Part shown: piece after piece, positions 8,512-16,305 of the stretch
How the letters are laid out: every line of letters starts with the position of its first letter
How positions within the stretch are numbered: the first letter of the stretch is position 1
NCBI GenBank assembly: GCA_030668485.1
Contig: DAOUTW010000033.1
Span: 1-47,737 of the forward strand
DNA length: 47,737 bases
Reading direction: 5' to 3'
DNA from: Candidatus Zixiibacteriota bacterium
GTDB lineage: Bacteria; Zixibacteria; MSB-5A5; GN15; JAAZOE01
Translations under genes and position numbers: made by a program
Notes under the pieces: model-generated
What the model saw: the letters and a program-made list of their open reading frames with translations, nothing else
What the model was told of the DNA's origin: nothing
Databases searched by the model: none

Positions 8512-10359
8512 TTAGGGGCAATCAGGTGAGGGACCGCCCTTAAACACATAGTTTATAAGATAAACGCCGTCAGCGATATTTACTTCATCGTCACCATTGG
8601 CATCTCCGGCGATCTCTGGATCGGGTGCGGGACCATCCTTGAATACATAATTGATAATGAAAACGGCATCGGCGACATTGACTTCCGAATCGCCATTGGC
8701 ATCGCCGCAGACAAAGACCGTAATCGTTACCGCCTGCTCGGTGGTGTAATATGGATCGGAAACCGAAACAGTGAATCCGGCTGTTACGACACTATCAGGC
8801 GTGGTACCTACCAACGAATCGTTCTGAATCGTGAGCCATTCCGGATAATCGGAATAATCGAGAAATAATAAGGTGTCATCCGGATCGGTGAACTCCGGAA
8901 AGTAAGCGAATCCGGTGGCCGCTTCGCAAAAGAGAATTTCGGGCGATATAATCGACGGAGGGCTGTTTACCGAAAATTTATGGGCCCCCGGTTCGCCGAT
9001 AAAAGGGTGCGTTTCCACGCGGCCCGAATTGTCACCGGCCTGGATATAATAGGAGACACTGATTCCACCTTTTTGCGCCGGGATGTAACCATAAAAAGAA
9101 TCGGGAACGGCGGTGGCAAAAAGAGGCGCCGTCTGAAACTGGCTCTTCGATTGATAGAATATTTTCAAAGAATCTTCAATCAAAGCGCTTCCCGAATGTG
9201 CCACAATTCTTACCGACACCTTATAATCATTTAGGGTATCGCCGGTGACGCTCAGCGGCATATGTTGAATTTCAAGCATGCCACGGTCGGGAACACCCAT
9301 GGCCCGGCAATGGATGGCGTCATCGTCATACCACGAACCGTCGAACCCAAGGACTTCATATCCCGGCATGGCATCCTCATATACCTGCAGAGCGGCATCG
9401 TCATAACTGGAATTGAACGTCGGGACAAGTACCTTGTTATTCAAAATTATGGAGTTGGTATAGGCGGTGCCATATGGGCAATAGACCCTGACGATCGTAT
9501 ACGGTTTGCCCCAGGCGCTGATCTGCTGCGACAGGTACTCGGCGCGGTCATTGAGGAGAGTATAGCTGGAGCTGCCGGTCGGTACATCTTTTACCAGGAT
9601 TGTGGTCGGACTCAGAAATTTCGCCCAGCAATCGATATGGTGAATTCCGCTCGACTCGATATAGTTGAGAACGGTATAGTCGTTGCCTACAAAAACCCTC
9701 ATGATGGAATCTACTTCGTCATGCGATAAACCGGGATTTTCGTCATATACCAGCCAGGTCGACATCGATGTCCCCAATCCGTCCGACATATGATTGCCGC
9801 CGGGGGTTTCGAGGTTCATGCCATAAACGGGTAGACTCCATTCCGAACCGATAACACCGGGGATTACATCGTCGTCGGGGCGAGGACGATTGTAGATAGG
9901 ATCAACAATCCCCAATTCGCCGCTGCCGTCGAAAATAAACCAGGGGCCATAGTCTCTCGTCCAGATACTGTTGGTCGGCGCAATAATAAACTCGGTATTG
10001 GTCATATTTACGCCGTTGGCGCTGTAGGTACTGCTGGCGTCGCTTAGCTGATAACTGCTGCCGACGATAGTTGTGACCATCAGATATTCCGAGTATTCCG
10101 CAACCAGGGAAAGCGAGATGCCCAGCGGCCAGCGAACGATTACGCCCACGGAGGGTTCCCATTCGGCACAATTTCGAATCGGACCTGTCGGCGGGGCAGT
10201 GTTGATATGATTGACACCGATTTCATCCTGCCGAATCAGCTCGTCATCGGTCATCTCGATCGGCAGAAAATCGAAATCGGCATTATCACCGGAAACTGGC
10301 GCGGCAATGAATACTGAAATTAGCAGGGTAATAATCAGTCGGTTGCTGAAGAATCTCAT
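8512..10359 (-). CDS. Secreted peptidylarginine/agmatine deiminase-like protein with dockerin repeats
   Basis: 615 residues: signal peptide (about 1-24), then a Porphyromonas-type peptidylarginine deiminase/agmatine deiminase fold (about 60-375). Conserved elements are TRDYGPW (134-140), GGNH (187-190), HHIDCW (240-245) and the presumed nucleophile Cys351 in AIHCRAMGVPD. A beta-sandwich stretch (about 390-460) and a cadherin/Ig-like segment (about 465-550) follow. The C-terminus is a pair of dockerin-type calcium loops (GDANGDSEVN and GDANGDDEVN) ending GGPSPDCP. Cytosolic agmatine deiminases lack the signal peptide and dockerin, so an extracellular role such as citrullination or guanidine deimination is likely. 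The ATG at 10359 has a GGGGAG site. Confidence 0.9.
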   Translation of the reverse strand: MRFFSNRLIITLLISVFIAAPVSGDNADFDFLPIEMTDDELIRQDEIGVNHINTAPPTGPIRNCAEWEPSVGVIVRWPLGISLSLVAEYSEYLMVTTIVGSSYQLSDASSTYSANGVNMTNTEFIIAPTNSIWTRDYGPWFIFDGSGELGIVDPIYNRPRPDDDVIPGVIGSEWSLPVYGMNLETPGGNHMSDGLGTSMSTWLVYDENPGLSHDEVDSIMRVFVGNDYTVLNYIESSGIHHIDCWAKFLSPTTILVKDVPTGSSSYTLLNDRAEYLSQQISAWGKPYTIVRVYCPYGTAYTNSIILNNKVLVPTFNSSYDDAALQVYEDAMPGYEVLGFDGSWYDDDAIHCRAMGVPDRGMLEIQHMPLSVTGDTLNDYKVSVRIVAHSGSALIEDSLKIFYQSKSQFQTAPLFATAVPDSFYGYIPAQKGGISVSYYIQAGDNSGRVETHPFIGEPGAHKFSVNSPPSIISPEILFCEAATGFAYFPEFTDPDDTLLFLDYSDYPEWLTIQNDSLVGTTPDSVVTAGFTVSVSDPYYTTEQAVTITVFVCGDANGDSEVNVADAVFIINYVFKDGPAPDPEIAGDANGDDEVNIADGVYLINYVFKGGPSPDCP

Positions 10360-10504
10360 ACTATTTTGCTCCCCAAGATGCGTACATCATGGCCGGTCCC
10401 GAATCTGGCGGGTATATGATCAGTTTCTTTTAAATGTAACAATGATTTCGGTTTTGGCAAGGATTATATTCGTCTACAATCGCTCCCGACAGGCGATACC
10501 ATGC

Positions 10505-10535
10505 AAAAAAAAAGGCCGGTAAGAAACCGGCCTTT
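10505..10535 (-). terminator. Strong intrinsic terminator of the lysine-rich protein gene
   Basis: Stem AAAGGCCGGT (10511-10520)/ACCGGCCTTT (10526-10535), loop AAGAA, followed on the minus strand by nine T residues. It lies 22 bases past the stop codon at 10557. Confidence 0.92.
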
Positions 10536-10556
10536 TCTAGAATCAACCAGATACTA

Positions 10557-10754
10557 TTATTTCTTCTTCTTGGCAGGCTTCTTATAGCCTTTGTGCAAGT
10601 GGCAGTATTTGGCCGGAGGAGCTACCATCCGTTTACACCGCTTCCCATCCTTGGTCAACGCGCCGCAACGGACTTTCTTGACGACTTTCTTCTTTACTAC
10701 CTTTTTCTTCGCCACTGCTTTCTTCTTTACGACTTTCTTTTTCGCTTTACGCAT
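10557..10754 (-). CDS. Small lysine-rich protein with a Cys/His zinc-finger-like motif (DUF5763-like)
   Basis: 65 residues. Residues 2-28 consist almost only of Lys, Val and Ala, like a histone-H1 tail. Residues 30-54 carry C-x9-C-x10-C-x2-H (Cys30, Cys40, Cys51, His54) in the context GALTKDGKRCKR...YCHLHKG, a short motif known from DUF5763-like proteins that probably binds zinc. A second basic stretch ends the protein (KKPAKKKK). The charge suggests nucleic-acid binding, perhaps nucleoid- or ribosome-associated. The gene has a GGAGG site seven bases before the ATG, its own near-consensus promoter and a strong terminator, so it is monocistronic and probably well expressed. Function is not established. 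Confidence 0.88.
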   Translation of the reverse strand: MRKAKKKVVKKKAVAKKKVVKKKVVKKVRCGALTKDGKRCKRMVAPPAKYCHLHKGYKKPAKKKK

Positions 10755-10786
10755 ACTGCATCCTCCATAAAATGATTAACAGGTAC

Positions 10787-10815
10787 ATTCTATTTTTTGT
10801 TAAACATGGTGTCAA
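10787..10815 (-). promoter_or_regulatory. Near-consensus sigma-70 promoter of the lysine-rich protein gene
   Basis: On the minus strand TTGACA (10815-10810), a 17-base spacer and TAGAAT (10792-10787). This is 6/6 at -35 and 5/6 at -10, about 33 bases upstream of the start codon. Confidence 0.85.
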
Positions 10816-11177
10816 CAAAAAATATCATTATTATCTCAAAATAATTTATTGATAATCTATCGATGTGATGACAACGAATGATACATTATCCTCATATCTG
10901 CCATATCATGCATGCATCCTCGATAAGTATCCGTATCGAGTAATGCCCTATGTCTTTAATAAAAACATTTTAACCATTATCGGCATGAAGTCGATTATTA
11001 CTTGCCGACTCTTTCTTTTCGTTTTAGCAATGGGTAAAAACTCTAAGATTATTTTTGGAGATAGGCTATATATGTCGCAAAAGTGCTTGAAAAAAGTCCC
11101 GCTTTCCGTTACTTTCCGGTTCTAATTGAGGGCCATAATGGCACAAATGAGATAAACGATGTAGCGTGGAATATAAA

Positions 11178-13175
11178 ATGAGCGAAGACTTCAATCCGGG
11201 CGAGAATTATAAAGAATCGCTGCAACTAATCGGGTATATCCCTCGCGACGAGGCGAGACAGGAGGTATATACCAATCTTGGCTTCAAATGCGGGCTGGAG
11301 ATTCATCAACAGCTAAAAACCGCAAAAAAGCTTTTCTGCCGCTGCCCAGCCGGTCTCTATCAGGACGGCGACGATTTTGATGCCGAATTGATACGTCATA
11401 TGCGTCCGACCCTGAGCGAACTGGGCGAATACGATGGCACCGCCCTGATGGAATTCAGGACCAGGAAGAATATTATCTATCGGATAAAAGATGAGAGCGC
11501 CTGTACTTATGATATTGATGATACCCCGCCGTTTCCGATCAATCGCGAGGCGCTCGATATAACCATCGAGGTAGCACTGCTTCTCAAGGCTAATATCGTA
11601 GGTGAATTGCATATTACCCGAAAACAATATCTCGATGGCTCGATACCGACCGGATTTCAAAGAACCGCTATTGTCGGCATTGAGGGGGATATTCCGTTAA
11701 GTAATAAAAAGGTCAGGATGATCCAGATCAGCATCGAAGAAGATTCCTGCCGTGAAGTATCTGATAAAGGGCATTTCAGGACCTATACTACCGATCGGCT
11801 TGGGATACCGCTGATGGAAATGGTCACCTATCCCGATATGAAAACGCCTGATGAAGCCGCCGAGGCGGGGCAATATCTCAGGTTCCTCGCCCGAAGTACC
11901 GGTAAAATGCGCACCGGAATCGGTGCCGGCAGGGAAGATGTCAACGTCAGTATCACCGGTGGGGAAAGGGTCGAGATCAAAGGGGTGGCACATATAAAGT
12001 GGATTCCGGAGTTGACTCATAACGAGGCATTTCGACAGAAAGCTCTTCTGGAAATCAAACGGATTATCAGTAAAAGAGTGAATAATCCAAATCAGTGGAA
12101 AATCAATTCGATCCAGCTTAATCAAAACAATATCGCTTCAGGAAGCGGGACGTATCGGGAGGCGCGCAATCGGAAGAGCAATCTGATAGCGGTCAATTTA
12201 CCCCAATTCGAGGGCATCCTGTCGTTTTTCACTCAACCGGGTAAAATGTTTGCCACCGAACTAAGCGACCGTCTCAAGGTTATCGCCTGCCTCGAAAGAC
12301 CGAATATGACACATTCGGAGGCGTTCCTCGCCGATGATGAAATCGATCCACTGGGCAATGAAGAATGGAAAAATGTTAAAAAGCTTCTTCATGCCAAAGA
12401 AGGCGACGCTCAGATCGTTTTCTGGGCGCCGGATGATGATATCAAGACGGCGCTGGAGACGATTGAAGAACGATGCCTGCTGGCCTTCGAGGGCGTTCCC
12501 AATGAAACCAGAAAATCTTTTCCTGATGGCACTACAATCTTTGAACGGGTTTTACCTGGGGCGGATCGGATGTATCCCGATACCGACTCGGCCCCGATAT
12601 CGATTGATGACGATCAGATTGAGAAGATCAGGGAGAATCTGCCCGATCCCGTCGATTCGCGTCTGGCAAGCCTGAGAAAGTGGCGGGTCCCGGAAGATAC
12701 TTATCATTATCTTTTAAAAAGAAACCTCGTCTGGATAATTCAAAAAATCGTGGATGATTTCAAAGTATCGCCGAAGTTTATCGGGACATTATTCGGGCAC
12801 GATCTGAGACATATTGAAACCAGAATAGTACCGGCGGCCCAGTTCAGTTATTATACGATTTACGGACTGTTCAAATTTCTCGACAATCGGAAGTTGGATA
12901 TCGCGATTGCCCGCGAAATACTCCCGGAACTTTATGCCCATCCGAAAATGGTCTTCGATTCGGTTCTCACCACTATCGGATACAAAAAGCACAGCCGCAA
13001 TGATATTCTCTCCAATGTTCCGGCTCTGAGGAAGAAATTTGCCGAAATCCGGACCTCATCCGAAAGCCGGGCCGAGATCGACTGGATTATGGGTAATCTT
13101 CGTAAAATCGCCATCGGAAATATTCCCCTGAGCGAATTGAGTACTTCTATCGGGGAGGAAATCAACCGTGACTGA
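11178..13175 (+). CDS. gatE: Archaeal-type glutamyl-tRNA(Gln) amidotransferase subunit E
   Basis: 665 residues. GatE is the tRNA-binding, kinase-like subunit that activates Glu on Glu-tRNA(Gln) and amidates it with ammonia supplied by GatD. Seen here: CGLEIHQQL (38-46) and LFCRCP at the start of the catalytic cradle, the GIGAGREDVNVSI motif, an inserted GAD domain (about 350-450) and GVPNETRK...FERVLPGADRMYPDTDSAPI, then a tail domain like that of GatB. The GAD insertion distinguishes it from bacterial GatB. A GTG at 11166 is in frame, but the ATG at 11178 has GTGGAA upstream, so I start there. It overlaps gatD by 8 bases. GatDE is regarded as an archaeal system, so its occurrence beside clearly bacterial genes is notable. 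Confidence 0.95.
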   Translation: MSEDFNPGENYKESLQLIGYIPRDEARQEVYTNLGFKCGLEIHQQLKTAKKLFCRCPAGLYQDGDDFDAELIRHMRPTLSELGEYDGTALMEFRTRKNIIYRIKDESACTYDIDDTPPFPINREALDITIEVALLLKANIVGELHITRKQYLDGSIPTGFQRTAIVGIEGDIPLSNKKVRMIQISIEEDSCREVSDKGHFRTYTTDRLGIPLMEMVTYPDMKTPDEAAEAGQYLRFLARSTGKMRTGIGAGREDVNVSITGGERVEIKGVAHIKWIPELTHNEAFRQKALLEIKRIISKRVNNPNQWKINSIQLNQNNIASGSGTYREARNRKSNLIAVNLPQFEGILSFFTQPGKMFATELSDRLKVIACLERPNMTHSEAFLADDEIDPLGNEEWKNVKKLLHAKEGDAQIVFWAPDDDIKTALETIEERCLLAFEGVPNETRKSFPDGTTIFERVLPGADRMYPDTDSAPISIDDDQIEKIRENLPDPVDSRLASLRKWRVPEDTYHYLLKRNLVWIIQKIVDDFKVSPKFIGTLFGHDLRHIETRIVPAAQFSYYTIYGLFKFLDNRKLDIAIAREILPELYAHPKMVFDSVLTTIGYKKHSRNDILSNVPALRKKFAEIRTSSESRAEIDWIMGNLRKIAIGNIPLSELSTSIGEEINRD

Positions 13176-14550
13176 TATGTTTAAAGGATATAGGGGAGAG
13201 GCGCTGGCGGCGCTGAAGAAATTCAATGTCAGGGTTTGGAGCGATGCCCGGATTAAAACCACGCGAGGTGATTTCAACGGCATTATCCTGCCCCGCTCGG
13301 AAACCGACGACGATAAGCATATCGTTCTAAAGCTGATAACCGGATACAATGTCGGCATTACTATCTCGACCATCACCGATATGGATGAATGCGGCTACAA
13401 GGAAGCTCATTATAAGATCCCGGAAAAGGAATTCCCGTTCTCCGAAGACAAACCGAATGTCAAGCTGTTCGGCACCGGTGGAACCATTGCTTCGCGGCTT
13501 GATTATCGTACCGGAGCGGTCATACCGGCTTTTTCGCCGGGTGAACTATACGGAGCGGTTCCGGAACTGGCCGATATCTGCAATCTGACCACGGAAAAAC
13601 TATTTGCCGTTTTCAGCGAAAACATGGGGCCGCAGCAATATCTGACGTTGGCCAGGAATATCGGCAAAGAAATCGAGAACGGTATCGACGGAATCATTGT
13701 CGGTCATGGCACCGACACCATGCATCATACCGCCGCCGCCTTGTCATATATGATCCAGGATCCGCCGGTACCAATTGTATTGGTCGGATCACAGAGGTCC
13801 TCGGACCGTCCCTCATCTGATGCCGCCTTAAATCTTATGCATGCCGCCAAAGCGGCCGCCGAATCGGATATTGCCGAGGTTCAGGTATGTATGTTCGGAC
13901 CGACCTCGGATAAATACGGGCTGCTGCACCGCGGTACCCGCGTTCGCAAAATGCATTCTTCATACCGATCCACATTCAGGACGATAGGTGATCGGCCGCT
14001 GGCAATGATAGATCGCGAGACTATCAAACCGATAAGACAGGATTATAATCGCCGCCGCAAAGATCGGAAAGCCACGGTCCTGCCATATTTCGAAGAACGA
14101 GTGGCGCTGGTCTATTATTATCCCAACATGCACCCTGATATTATCGATTCGCTGGTCGACAACGGCTACCGGGGAATCATCATCGCCGGAACCGGACTGG
14201 GCCATGTCAACAAACCGGTTTACCCGGCTATCGAGCGAGCTGCCAAGGCTGGAGTGGCGATGTATATGACCGTTCAAACCCTCTGGGGTTACGTCCACAT
14301 GTTCGTCTATGACACCGGACGCGACCTGATGAGCCTTGGGCTGATTCCGACCGAAAACATGCTTCCCGAAGTCGCTTATATTAAATTGGGCTGGGCGCTG
14401 GGGCAAACCGACGACATTAATGAAGTCAGGAAATTGATGCTGACACCGATTGCCGGAGATATCACCGAACGGGAGCCGTATGACGGCTACCTGATTTTCC
14501 AGGGAGGCGTCCCGGAAATCAGGGAGTTTATCAAGACGATCTATAAGTAG
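13168..14550 (+). CDS. gatD: Archaeal-type glutamyl-tRNA(Gln) amidotransferase subunit D
   Basis: 460 residues. GatD releases ammonia from Asn/Gln for GatE. An N-terminal SH3-like domain (about 1-90, typical of GatD and absent from free L-asparaginases) is followed by an asparaginase fold. Active-site candidates are Thr106 in GTGGTIAS, Thr182-Asp183 in GHGTDTMHHT and Lys261 in RVRKMHSS, matching the Thr/Thr-Asp/Lys set of the family. VGSQRSSDRPSSDAALNL is also typical. The start overlaps the end of gatE by 8 bases, so the two are translationally coupled. A hairpin terminator follows. Confident from the N-terminal domain plus linkage to gatE. Confidence 0.95.
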   Translation: MTDMFKGYRGEALAALKKFNVRVWSDARIKTTRGDFNGIILPRSETDDDKHIVLKLITGYNVGITISTITDMDECGYKEAHYKIPEKEFPFSEDKPNVKLFGTGGTIASRLDYRTGAVIPAFSPGELYGAVPELADICNLTTEKLFAVFSENMGPQQYLTLARNIGKEIENGIDGIIVGHGTDTMHHTAAALSYMIQDPPVPIVLVGSQRSSDRPSSDAALNLMHAAKAAAESDIAEVQVCMFGPTSDKYGLLHRGTRVRKMHSSYRSTFRTIGDRPLAMIDRETIKPIRQDYNRRRKDRKATVLPYFEERVALVYYYPNMHPDIIDSLVDNGYRGIIIAGTGLGHVNKPVYPAIERAAKAGVAMYMTVQTLWGYVHMFVYDTGRDLMSLGLIPTENMLPEVAYIKLGWALGQTDDINEVRKLMLTPIAGDITEREPYDGYLIFQGGVPEIREFIKTIYK

Positions 14551-14573
14551 CCTCAGAACGGGAATAAGCAAAA

Positions 14574-14604
14574 AAAAGGCCGGGACATTTATCCCGGCCT
14601 TTTT
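14574..14604. terminator. Bidirectional intrinsic terminator between gatD and the convergent barrel gene
   Basis: Stem AAAAGGCCGGGA/TCCCGGCCTTTT around a short loop (14586-14591), with a T-run on the plus strand and an A-run upstream that gives a T-run on the minus strand. It lies 24 bases after gatD and 28 bases from the end of the minus-strand gene. Confidence 0.9.
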
Positions 14605-14631
14605 ATTTTTGGTTGATCCAGTATCAGCCGC

Positions 14632-15792
14632 CTATATACGTAGCGTGAGCATCATCGAAAACGAATAATCCCGGTAAGTATAAAGCGGTTCCGTTGAGTA
14701 ATTCTTGGTGTAATCGATTCGCATACTCGGTTCAAAGAAGACGCCGGAACGAGAAGATATCGGCCACTGAACGGAGAAGTAGTATTTTGTCTGCCAGTCC
14801 TGACGGCGTTCAATATTGGGCTCGTCCATTACGAGGGCGACATAAAACTGATAATCTTCTTCAATTGTTCTAAGGAACGATTTATCCCAGTAACCGGCTC
14901 CGGCTGTAATGATGAATTGTGGTACCAAATAACTCTTCAAATTGGCGGAGACAGCCTGTCCCTCCCATACGGATGCCCATGGCGATAAAAACGATGTCGA
15001 GAAACCGAAAATAAGCTGTCCTCCATAATTCTGAAAATTCCTGTTCGTAAACAATACATTTAATCCGGTTTTCGGTGCAATCAATCGGGAAATACGAGGC
15101 GATAAATATAAAACCTTTAAACCCTGCCCATTAAGATGTGAGGCAGGCTTTGAGAGACCGACATCTGGATTACTAATATCCCCTGTAAGATCGATATATT
15201 GATAATTTGCCCGAGCCAGACCACCCTCGATATCGAAGCCGATATCGCCGGGAAGGGTGACATTACCGCCCCAAAAATACTCGACATCTTCCTTATGGGC
15301 AATATCGAGACTGATATATGAGGTGGACGAAAATGAAAATCCGCCCCGAACCGACAGGCTCGGATTGAAATCGTAACCGCCGGCTATTTCAACTTTGCCG
15401 ACATTGTTGTCAAACCCGTTGAAATCATCATGATATCGAATGCCGCTGAATTTCCCATATACCGAAAATGCCCATTGAGAAGTTCGTGGCAGAGGAATGA
15501 ATCTGCCCTCTATACCACCGATGACATTACTGAGGCTGATCTGATCCCAGTAATAAGCAGTTTGCTCCCCAACCAGGCCGAACTCAAGCGACGACAGCGG
15601 ATAATAATAGGTTTTGATAGTCGATGTCTCATAGACATCGAAAGTATAGCTGGAGTCGTCGAAGAGATTCTCTGTCATACCGGAGATAGTAGCGAAATTG
15701 AAGCTAAAATCGGAGGACTGGGCAGGGTTTGATCCAAAAGAGACGCCTGTTACGACCGCAAGGATTACAAAGAAGCGATAGGAGTTTTTCAC
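14632..15792 (-). CDS. Predicted outer-membrane beta-barrel protein, unknown family
   Basis: About 386 residues. After a signal peptide (ending near GSNPAQSSD) the protein consists of alternating beta-strand-like segments rich in Tyr, Phe, Ser and Gly. It ends in a strand with hydrophobic and aromatic alternation (YSFSMMLTLRI), as in outer-membrane barrels. I do not recognise a named family. The frame extends to an ATG at 15816, but a GTG at 15790-15792 overlaps the TGA of the upstream gene (GTGA) and has GGAGGAG ten bases before it, so I prefer that start. The overlap implies coupled translation with the small Cys-tailed protein. A role as export or anchoring partner of that protein is speculation. 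Confidence 0.75.
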   Translation of the reverse strand: MKNSYRFFVILAVVTGVSFGSNPAQSSDFSFNFATISGMTENLFDDSSYTFDVYETSTIKTYYYPLSSLEFGLVGEQTAYYWDQISLSNVIGGIEGRFIPLPRTSQWAFSVYGKFSGIRYHDDFNGFDNNVGKVEIAGGYDFNPSLSVRGGFSFSSTSYISLDIAHKEDVEYFWGGNVTLPGDIGFDIEGGLARANYQYIDLTGDISNPDVGLSKPASHLNGQGLKVLYLSPRISRLIAPKTGLNVLFTNRNFQNYGGQLIFGFSTSFLSPWASVWEGQAVSANLKSYLVPQFIITAGAGYWDKSFLRTIEEDYQFYVALVMDEPNIERRQDWQTKYYFSVQWPISSRSGVFFEPSMRIDYTKNYSTEPLYTYRDYSFSMMLTLRI

Positions 15793-16202
15793 GGGCCGCA
15801 AACTCCTCCGGCGCATCCTCCTCCACCGCTGACCGCTCCCAGCCCGATACCGTTACCGGGACCGAAATCATCGCTGGCGCCGAGGCCGTTGCAGCGTTGA
15901 GCCAGAGACCTGGTTTTGAATTTGCGCATGTTGAATTTTTCGGAGGTCGAGTAGAGATCAGTGAGATTTACTTCGGTGTTAAAAACATTGCCAAGGATAC
16001 TGCCCATTTCAGCCAACTCTTCGGCTGGTTCCGACTCGAAACGGTCGGGGATACCATTGTCATCATTGTCGGCGATATTATCGTTGAATCCATCGCCGTC
16101 AAGGTCAACATAAACCATTTCGGGAAGCGCCTCGCCGGTTACGCTGCCGACCAGGAAGGCAAACAGCAAGACTCCCGCGAGTAAATATAAACTCCATTTC
16201 AT
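15789..16202 (-). CDS. Small exported protein with calcium-loop motifs and Gly/Cys-rich tail
   Basis: 137 residues from the ATG at 16202, which has a GGGAAAAG ribosome site; the longer open frame upstream has no such support. A signal peptide (about 1-24) is followed by Asp/Asn-rich loops (DLDGDGFNDN, DNDDNGIPD) of the thrombospondin-3 or EF-hand-like calcium-binding kind. A charged helix-like part comes next, then a tail with Cys in QRCNG and a final GGGGCAGGVCGP. No family recognised. It sits directly downstream of the candidate selenoprotein gene and upstream of, and overlapping, a barrel gene. The terminal Cys pair could be a substrate or partner of a thiol/selenol protein, which is only inference. 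Confidence 0.72.
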   Translation of the reverse strand: MKWSLYLLAGVLLFAFLVGSVTGEALPEMVYVDLDGDGFNDNIADNDDNGIPDRFESEPAEELAEMGSILGNVFNTEVNLTDLYSTSEKFNMRKFKTRSLAQRCNGLGASDDFGPGNGIGLGAVSGGGGCAGGVCGP

Positions 16203-16260
16203 ATTCTTTTCCCTGTTTGTTCCGTCTTTTTCAACCTTAGGGTGAATTTCAAAATAATTA

Positions 16261-16283
16261 GGGCCGATGTCAAGCATCGGCCC
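16261..16283 (-). terminator. Terminator-like hairpin after the candidate selenoprotein gene
   Basis: Perfect 9-bp stem GGGCCGATG/CATCGGCCC with loop TCAAG, 22 bases downstream of the stop at 16306. On the minus strand it is followed by TAATTATTTTG. Confidence 0.7.
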
Positions 16284-16305
16284 TGAATATTTAGATGCGG
16301 TTGTA

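Noticed and set aside
10865-11125. 86-residue plus-strand ORF upstream of gatE
   Set aside because: No Shine-Dalgarno sequence, AT-rich composition typical of a spacer and no domain recognised; it more likely belongs to the gatE leader.
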